Below are positions 56,707-64,000 of a DNA stretch of 64,000 nucleotides, in pieces. The position numbers and the translations under genes were made by a program. Where the stretch lies: contig NC_039358.1 in the NCBI RefSeq assembly GCF_003573695.1, positions 153,564,920 through 153,628,919 on the forward strand. The letters run 5' to 3'. The notes below the pieces were generated by a model. That model was given only the letters and a program-made list of their open reading frames with translations, was not told the DNA's origin and did no database searches. Every line of letters starts with the position of its first letter. Positions within the stretch are counted from its first letter, which is position 1. The DNA comes from Papaver somniferum (lineage: Eukaryota > Streptophyta > Magnoliopsida > Ranunculales > Papaveraceae).

Positions 56707-59137
56707 TCTCTAATTTCATGAAAAAACTCCTTGATTTCATGGTATTTTTGCACAAATCATCAAATAATAATAAAATAATATAAATTATGAAAACTTGTGG
56801 GACCGGGCCTTGGCTGGATGGCCATTCCCTAGACGGTCCCACACTCCCCTTTGTTTTATTATTTTATTATTAGTTTTCCTTGAATTCATCAAATTCCTTG
56901 ATTTCATGGTATTTCTCTCAAATTAGGAAAAATTCCCCCAAATCATCAAAAATACCTAAAAAAATATTAAAAAAATTATGAAAACTCGTGGGACCGGGCC
57001 CAAGCCGGCCAGCCATGCCTCCACGGTCCCACACGCTTTTGTTTTTATTATTTTAATATTTTTTGCTTCCCTGAACTCATGAAAACTCCTTCAGTTCATG
57101 GAAACTCCCTAAATTCATCAAATTTTTCAAAATTCATGAATTTTTCATAAAATCATTATAAAATTAGGGAAACTCGTGGGACCGGGCCCTAGATGGCCGG
57201 CCATGCCTTCCACTGTCCCACGCGCCCTTGTTTTATTTTTTTAATATTTTTTGCTTCCTTGAACTCATGAAAACTCCATCAATTCATGGAAACTCCCAAA
57301 ATTCATCAAATTCCTCAAAATTCATGAATTTTTCATAAAATCATCAAAATATTATAAAATTAAGGAAAAGGCACCACGGGACCGTGGTCACGACTGTCCA
57401 ACCATGCCTTGACCAGGGCGGTCCCATGCCTCCTCATTCCTTATTTTATAATTATTTTTCATCATCTCATGGTGTTTTCCTCAGTTTCGTCGAAACCCTA
57501 ATTTTGGCATATTTTCTCGAATGGATGCTCAATTGCACGCCAGAAAATATCAAAATTCTCAGCACTGAGATGCGGACGCCTTGGGGACATGAGCACGCTA
57601 TCTTGACCGACAAAGATTGACTCTTTGGCTCACGGAATCCAGCCCCATCAATTTTCACAGTTTTGACCTAATTTGCACAATTCCTCGTATTAGGTCCAAA
57701 ACTCTCCCAAGCACTTTGGATTTTCATGAAGTGATCGTCAGGCGGTCACGGGACAACCCAGGGTCGGTTTCATGACTCAGTGGTCGTTCCCTCGCCTCGT
57801 CATAATTAATTAGGTTTTCTCACCTAAGGCTCAGACGAGTATTTTCGAATAAATGATTAAGCCAGCATTTAATCATTCTTTCACCAACAAATCGTCAACT
57901 CTTCAGGAGTTCTTCGTATTTGCTCACGTGATCATATGGACACTACATGGTTGATCCACGGTCCCATATAGTTGCTCCCTCCTTCGTCTCATGGTTTAAA
58001 TTCTAACGAACCATGAATTGATCATCAATTGATCGAATTAGGGTTTCTGAATCCAAGGATCATCATTCCAGATTCTAACCTTAATAATTTTATGACGACT
58101 TCATGGTCATTAATTTTATTAATTATGCTTGGTTCAACAACCAGTATTCTAATTAGTATTTTTGGTATGCTACCAATAATCCATCAGACGAGCAACACAT
58201 GCTCAGACGATCAAATATTCAACAATTCATCACATGAGCAGCACTTGCTCAGACGAGGAATATTTGCTCAATATTGGTTCAACAATCAATATTCAACGAT
58301 CCATCGAATGATCAATACTTGCTCACTTCATCGTAAGAACTGTCTCATGACATGTTCAATTCATGAGTTTCAGAACATCATGTTCAACTCAACAATTACA
58401 TGGACTCATCGTCCCATCAAACCAAGAATTCATCAATTGACTAACAAACCACGAGACGTCAATCGTGTCACTTGGGGGGATATCACTTAGGGTTTTTGGT
58501 CTGGCGGTCTACGACACGTGTGTTCAAACACACGATGGAATGTGAGCAAGTCGTGCAATCAGTTGAAGGAATTCACGAGGTAGTGGGTGGAAAATCGACC
58601 AAGTCTCCACATGTTGAGCAACTGGTTTCAAATACAATCTCCACCTCCCCACTCCTTGATTCCATCAACTGTCACACTTCATGGAATCATGGTATCTACA
58701 ATTCAAGCAATATAAATAAGTCTCTGAATGATGATTGAATCATCATTCGTATCATCAATCTCACGTCAAACTGACAACACGAGATCATCAACTCATCGAT
58801 TGAGCAACTACTCTTAATTGAGCAATTTCAATCACTCAGAGCTTATCGTATTCAGAATTCACACACCCACAATCTTTGATTACCACTGATTCCACACATT
58901 TCTCAGCTTCCCTCCTAAAGATCAACCCATCCTCTCTTGTGACCGAATTTACTCTAGAACGGTCATTCTATTGATTTAGGCCAGAGTACTACAGATTGAT
59001 CTATCGAATCTATAGCACCCCCTTTGCAGCGGTGCATCTGTGTGAGGTTTAACATTTCGCTCGGTTCGAGGAGTCTCCTCCATACGGTCGTCTCCTCAAT
59101 TCCTGAAAAACCAGCAAATCGTTTTCCCCCATCTACA
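55405..59137 (+). repeat. 3' LTR of C
   Basis: It is 3733 bp, TGTAGATGGTGGATT to CCCATCTACA, then CACCC. It matches the 5' LTR with small indels and a longer ATT microsatellite (about 56675-56706). Near 57330-57400 it keeps about 40 bp missing or replaced in the 5' copy near 45545. ORFs inside are not supported. Confidence 0.92.
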
Positions 59138-59548
59138 CACCCCATCAGCGGTTAAGGGGCAACCTTCATCTTTCCCATTTGAAGTTGAAAAAAAGGCGGG
59201 AAACTTGATTTTCACGGTAAGAAATTAGGGTTGGATTTTTGGGCAGTTTTGGGTTAGATTCAATCTCCGATTTTTGTAGGCTGGACTTGTTTCAAGTAAA
59301 CAAGGTTGGTATAGGCAATGTAATTGAAAAACTTGGGCTGGATAATCTAGTTTTGGATAAATTAGGGAGGAAAAAAATACTCAGAGTTGGAAGATTCTGT
59401 GATGATTTTGGGAAGACTTTGTGCGAGTTTGGATTGGTGTATGCCTGTTTGGATAAACCAGGGATGGTAATGCTTTTAGATTCGAAGAAATGTGTCGTTC
59501 ACGTGGCTTTCAACTAAAACAGAGAGATATTCTCGGGATTGAGGACGG
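59138..59548 (+). repeat. V: W-related LTR, right part, truncated
   Basis: It continues V after C and is collinear with W LTR 6170-6500 (AGATTCAATC, TGGACTTGTTTCAAGTAAAC, GGTTGGTATA). It ends near GGGATTGAG with no LTR terminus, against D. The 92-codon ORF at 59239 is chance. Confidence 0.65.
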
Positions 59549-59701
59549 AGTACTACAGATTGATCTCTCGAATCTAAATCACCCCCTTTGCAGCGGTGCA
59601 TCTGTGTGAGGTTTAACATTTCGCTCGGTTCGAGGAGTCTCCTCCGTACGGTCGTCTCCTCAATTCCTTAAAAACCAGCAAATCGTTTTTCCCCATCTAC
59701 A
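59549..59701 (+). repeat. 5' LTR fragment of D
   Basis: Only the last 153 bp of the LTR, matching C 47153-47306 (GGAGTACTACAGATTGATCT). The rest is missing at the V junction. Confidence 0.82.
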
Positions 59702-59704
59702 TAT

Positions 59705-59721
59705 TGGCGACCACAGTGGGA
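59705..59721 (+). other. Primer binding site of D
   Basis: TGGCGACCACAGTGGGA, 3 nt after the LTR end, the same as in A, B and C. Confidence 0.82.
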
Positions 59722-59758
59722 GATCATTCTCTCGGTTGCAATCTCACAATTTCACAAG

Positions 59759-60861
59759 ATGGCCGGTCTTAGGTCTGGGTTAGTCACAGGTTCCAACGCA
59801 AACGGCGCTAGCACTAGCAACAACAACAACGACAACGAGGATATCCCGGAAACGAATCCGGCCTCTAACACTGACGGTGGTGATGTTACTCCTCCTCACG
59901 TCAACACGGAGGGTCATCTTTTGTTCGGCCGACACCCTGAGGAAGTTAGAGGAAATCCACCACCTACCATTGCTGATCTCATCAAAGTGCAAGAGACTAT
60001 TGTAAAGAATCAAACCGATATGGCTACAACACATAAGGATCTATTTAATCAACTGAAGGCTCTCACTAATACAATGTCAGGGAAGACCCAAGGAAAAGAA
60101 AAAGAGAAGGAAAAATCCTCAGACGATGATCCTGAGGTAATCCCGATTCATACAGTGGATGATGATGAAGCCCGCAAAGCTGCAGACGGTCCTTCAGCGA
60201 AGGAGTCATCAAACTTCATCACTCGGGAAGATTTGTAACGCCTTCTGGAAAACCGTGGGAAAGACAAGACCCCACATATCCACCGTCACCAGAAGGTTAT
60301 ATATCTCCAATATTTACTTTGTACGACGGAACCGGCAATGCTCGGGAACATGTTTCTCGGTTCCTGGAAGCTTTGGGTGAACATGAGCATAACCATGTTG
60401 TTCGCCTCAAAGAATTTTCAAAATCCTTGAAAGGCAGAGCATACACCTAGTACAACAACATCGCACCAGGATCTATCAACAGTTGGGGAGAAATGGTTAA
60501 TGCTTTCTGTAGGAATTATTTCTTCTTTTCAGAGCAAGTTACCCTCTCTGATCTCGGAAGGATGTTTCAAAAGAACAAAAAACATCCTAACGATTACGTG
60601 AAAAAGTTCAGAGTTCAAGCGTTGGATTGCCATGATACGAATGTCACAGAGCAGCAACTTGTGGACTTATGCATCAACGGAATGATTCCAGTCTACAGAG
60701 CCTTATTGGAGAATCTCAGGTTCCAGACCTTATCAGAACTCCATGAAGCATCCAAGAGATCGGCAAATACTGCGCCTGTTTTACTGGAAAGAACAAAAGC
60801 TACAAAGGATGAAGAACCGCGAGACACTCGAGGTAGCAGACGTCTGATCAAGAATCAGTAA
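59759..60861 (+). pseudogene. Gag of element D, broken
   Basis: It starts MAGLRSGLVTGSNANG at 59759. The first frame stops at TAA 60236-60238 after FITREDL. A deletion near 60290 removes the PPYPxATQRIPLP segment seen in A and B and shifts the frame. A TAG near 60448 interrupts the AYTWYNNIAPG block. The last part (60493-60861) is open: VNAFCRNYFFFSEQVTLSDL, VTEQQLVDLCINGM, DTRGSRRLIKNQ. The order is the same as in C gag. Confidence 0.83.
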
Positions 60862-61039
60862 AACCTCCAGCCTTTCACAAACACTGTCGCAGAAGGGAGC
60901 AAACGGAAAGCCAAACCGCCGCGCAAGCATACCTTAGCTCCTTCAAAAGCACAAAGGAAGAATAATCAAGATGCATAAGCCTCTGATCAACGCACAAGAG
61001 TTCCTGATCAAGAAGCACCTGACTTTCCTTTTTCCATTG

Positions 61040-61115
61040 AAGAGGTGACTTCCACAGGTTCGTCAATCATCCCACAAGCGACTGCGGAGTTTTAAAGCAC
61101 ATTTTCAAATAGAAG
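61040..61115 (+). pseudogene. Gag Cys/His box remnant of D
   Basis: FHRFVNHPTSDCGVLKHIFK followed by a stop. The first Cys of the box and the sequence before it have been lost in a deletion after EEV near 61045. Confidence 0.55.
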
Positions 61116-61199
61116 GTTGATCCATAATATCTTCAACTGGGGACTGAAGAAGTACACAAGAATCCTCTCCCAGTCAGAACCTTTACACTCTCTGAACAA

Positions 61200-61780
61200 C
61201 CTATCAAAACGGCAGTTCAATCCTTGGTCGAACGTGAATTGCGTTATCTGTCGAAGGCACAAAGGAGAGACATGCTCACAGTACTGAACCACACCGTGTC
61301 AAGAAGTCCATTCCGAAAATACTTCTTGAGACTCCAGCCACGGACCAAGAGTTGTACGCCTGGGGACTGCTTACCACAGTTAATCTCATAAGAAACGAAT
61401 TTGGAAGAACGTTGATTGATGCTTACACCGCCATCAACAACATTCCATCGAAAACCATCGGATCCACATGCATCGCTCGACAAGAAGATACTCATGCTCC
61501 ATCTCAATCATAGACCCTGAAGGAACGCTCAGAAATATTTATGGCTATATCATTCTCAAAGTGAACATAAGTTCAACCTGGACAGAAACCAAGTTTCACA
61601 TAATCAGGAAGATCCAGGATATGACATATCCTTCAAACGAGCGTGGATCCACGCTGAAAATATGGGTACTTACAAAGAGCCTTTGGTTACACATCTCTCC
61701 AACGAAGAAAGTTCTGATCCAGAAGATTTGATGGACATTCCATCATCAGAGTACTTTGAGGAATTTCGACGAGGTTGAAG
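61200..61780 (+). pseudogene. Retropepsin-like remnant of D
   Basis: Frames in turn give LRYLSKAQRRDMLTVLNHT, WGLLTTVNLIRNEFGRTLID, then IYGYIILKVNISSTWTETKF and a terminal PSSEYFEEFRRG-like block. The catalytic region reads IDAYTAINN. Several frameshifts. Confidence 0.6.
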
Positions 61781-63589
61781 CAAGAACCTGCAAAATATGC
61801 ATAGACATTCATCAAGAGGTTCCGCGCTCAGGCAAGTCTCATTCCATGTCTATGTAATTTATTTACCCACATGTTATCCTAGCATGGGGACTTAATTATG
61901 CTAGCAACTCTACAAGACGTTATTAATGGTAGCTTCACCGCATTAGTATTTTACCAAGTGGTTGAATCCCGCTACTGCAACGAAAGGGATGCTGAATCAA
62001 CAGAAGATACTCCAGGGCCGAGACGATCAAACCCCTAAGATATTCGATGCTTAAGGAATATACGCTTCAACACTCAAGCATCTAAAAAAGCTATAAAATT
62101 GTACTCCCAATCAAAGAGTACAACTTCAGCACAAATATCTCGATGATGACACATTGATTCAACACCAGCACGATCAAAGTGTAACTAAACAATAAGTCTT
62201 CATTATCCCATGATAAGACTTCTGAAGCATATATAAATGGATGACACTAACTCCTTCAATATATACTGGGAAACCTGAGGTGATTCCGTGAAACTTCATC
62301 AACGGGTTTTCTCTACATCACAAGCCCATGCATGATTGAGGAACTTTCTCTCTTCACCAATCACATCCAGTATGAAAACTGCTGATGCTATCTACCGCAA
62401 CAATGTTGACTCACTGACAAAGCCAGATCGTGGTAAAGTTATGCTTTCAGGAGCATTCAAGTTGAACTCTCAGTACACCTTCATCTTACGGACGCTTAAC
62501 TCATCAACTAGTTCATGAATGTGTAAAAGGCTCACTGGATGAAGGAGCAAAGTTTATATCTATAATCATGGTTCTAGCCTTTTCGGTCTTTGGAGCAACT
62601 TCAACCATGGTATCAGCATCAACAATAATCTCTAGAGGAACACCATCCATGATCTCAGCATCGACAAGGATCTCTGGAGCGTAATCATTCATGGTTTCAG
62701 CACCAACAACGGTCTCAGGAGCAACATCCTCAGGGCTTCATCAACTAATCATTCTCTGAAGTGTTACACATGAAGCGGACTTCTCTAAGACCAATGATTC
62801 ATATCAAGATGTGCGGACCTGATAACATGCTCACATGAAAGTCTTCCCAAAGCTGGCACGACTGGTGGCATAATCCAAAGTCTTCTACAAGATGTTCTCA
62901 TCACCTCTATAAATGAGATACAACACACTCCAGGCCATGGGTTTGCAAAACGTACTAATGGGTGAGGAATGGGACAATGCTTCCTCAACAAAAGATGTTC
63001 GTCTATGTCTCTTCTACAACATACCAAAAGGGCGCATCAATCGGACATACGAGCTGAAAGATACGGCTTTACTGTCAGGTCTATGAAATCTGAAAATTTG
63101 CACGGGATTACAAGTTATGAAAGTGCATACTTTATTGATTGCCCTAGACATCTCCAAACTTAAGCATTCTGGTTGCATATGATTCCTCCGTCTCTTAGCT
63201 TCGAAAGTTGGGGTCAATCGTCAGATTCCGACGTCGTATGAGGTTCCTACAGCTTCCTGAGCGTACAACATGCAAACAACAATTTTTAGACGGGATTCAT
63301 AACTTCCACAGTCGATCGGTGTCCACCAGGTCCTTCCGCTAAATCCTTCATCAAGGTACCTCCAACTTCGACCACCTAGGTCTTTACATCAATTTTTCTA
63401 CCTGGGTCCTCTATCTAGGTCTCACCAGAAGAAGGGAAAACGAAAGGGAGAGACTTAACAAAATACTGGGGACTGACGGTCCACTTGTCAAGACGATCGA
63501 TTTCAATCCAAAACCGATCAAGAAATCAAGACCAGAATAAAACCTCACATCTCTCAGAGTCCAAGGTTCAAGATATCATGGAAAGAAAA
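61781..63589. other. Spacer of element D
   Basis: The inverse counterpart of A 2230-3167, with extra sequence (about 62590-63585) that A lacks. It has a second piece of the PMD exon, TACTCCCAATCAAAGAGTAC, near 62101, and a short tandem repeat at 62600-62742. A 60-codon ORF (62336-62518) equals the A one. No real gene is supported. Confidence 0.55.
62600..62742 (-). repeat. 42-bp tandem repeat encoding a 14-residue unit
   Basis: Minus strand, an open frame without ATG: APETVVGAETMNDY, APEILVDAEIMDGV, PLEIIVDADTMVEV, then APKTEK. It may be a leftover of the acidic linker of the PMD protein; A exon 1546-2229 has a similar VVDAVEVTETP stretch. Confidence 0.55.
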
Positions 63590-64000
63590 CTAAAGAAAGT
63601 CAGCAAAATAAGATTTCTGCTTTTCTTCATCCATCTTCTTCAACACGGCATCACTGGTGGTGAAAGAAGTGTCACCTTCCACCGCTTTCCTTATAGCATC
63701 AATCTTTTGACGAAGCCACTTCAGATTGAAGCCAAGTTCTTCAGCTTTCTTCAAGTTGTACCCAATCAAAGAGTACATCCCGGGTGACAGTATTTCCAGT
63801 TGTGATGCGGATATCATTTATAACACGCAATATGGCTTCTACTTGCCTCGTCAAAAATAACTATGCTCCGGATCCTTGGTAACGACGATGTGCCCATACA
63901 TCTTCCACGGTTTCTCGTACAAGCCTGCATATCCAATGGGAACGCTGAATCCGCCAACTAGTTCATGATACGGAGTGAAGCATCGAACGGGATCAAAAGC
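63590..64000 (-). pseudogene. PMD gene last exon in element D, partial
   Basis: From the window edge inward on the minus strand: YHELVGGFSVPIGYAGLYEK, GHIVVTKDPEHSYF, then in another frame LKKAEELGFNLKWLRQKIDA, and a stop at 63590 after SYFADFL. It matches A 1840-2190 and C 50840-50370. The frame break near 63815 and a stop after HSYF make it a pseudogene. The upstream exons lie outside the window. Confidence 0.72.

Larger units (their letters stand above)
43609..59137 (+). mobile_element. Element C: complete Tat-like Ty3/Gypsy element with an antisense PMD gene
   Basis: It is 15.5 kb with LTRs at 43609-47306 and 55405-59137 and target duplication CACCC at 43604-43608 and 59138-59142. On the plus strand: primer site, gag, protease joined to an integrase tail. 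On the minus strand, between that and the 3' LTR, lies an intron-containing PMD gene. RT, RNase H and integrase core are absent. Tat elements such as Grande also carry an antisense gene downstream of pol, so the layout fits the lineage. Confidence 0.93.
59549..64000 (+). mobile_element. Element D: Tat-like Ty3/Gypsy element, LTR truncated on the left, cut by the window end
   Basis: A 153-bp LTR end (59549-59701) is followed by the primer site, broken gag, box, protease remnant, spacer and the antisense PMD last exon. It is closest to A in the spacer region. It has no pol. Confidence 0.85.

Noticed and set aside
59239..59517. 92-codon ORF
   Set aside because: It lies in the V LTR remnant and is not open in the W LTRs at the same place.
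62785..63217. Cys/Arg-rich ORF of 80 codons and neighbours
   Set aside because: Overlapping both strands of the D spacer, no counterpart in A, B or C and no domain.

Overview
This window looks like intergenic heterochromatin from a large, repeat-rich flowering-plant genome. I find no ordinary host gene. Essentially every base can be assigned to one of eight LTR retrotransposons, most nested inside one another. The gag families, the primer sites and a plant mobile domain (PMD) gene show that the host is a plant. The species cannot be read from the sequence; a basal eudicot such as a poppy relative is only a guess.

Layout, left to right: A internal region and 5' LTR (1-5985, minus strand); W, inserted in the A LTR (5986-12333, plus, TSD GCCGT); rest of the A LTR (12339-15301); B internal region and 5' LTR (15302-21693, minus); Z, inserted in the B LTR (21694-31633, minus, TSD CCGTG); last 62 bp of the B LTR (31639-31700); Y, an old Copia 3' end (31701-33436); X, a younger Copia of the same family inserted in the Y LTR (33437-41451, plus, TSD ATGTG); rest of the Y LTR (41457-43280); V, a W-like LTR (43281-43608); C, inserted in V (43609-59137, plus, TSD CACCC); rest of V (59138-59548); D, a relative of C (59549 to the window end, plus).

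A, B, C and D form one Tat-like Ty3/Gypsy family with LTRs of about 3.4-3.7 kb. They carry gag, a degenerate retropepsin and, in C, only the C-terminal tail of integrase. No reverse transcriptase, RNase H or integrase core is visible, so they must be mobilised by another element. A, C and D also carry an intron-containing PMD gene antisense to gag. In C this gene has its own TATA box, a non-coding first exon and a run of canonical splice sites.

W and Z are a second non-autonomous type with tRNA-Asp-like primer sites. They share an unrecognised tyrosine-rich and acidic protein and several strongly conserved non-coding blocks, including a hairpin with a compensatory base-pair change. X and Y are SIRE-like Copia elements with a tRNA-iMet primer site. 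X keeps gag and a small coiled-coil ORF but has no pol.

The best candidates for undescribed biology are the antisense PMD gene, the covarying hairpins of W/Z, the tandem hairpins in the Tat-family LTRs whose arms covary from unit to unit, the repeated hairpin-plus-purine-tract modules, and the unknown W/Z protein.
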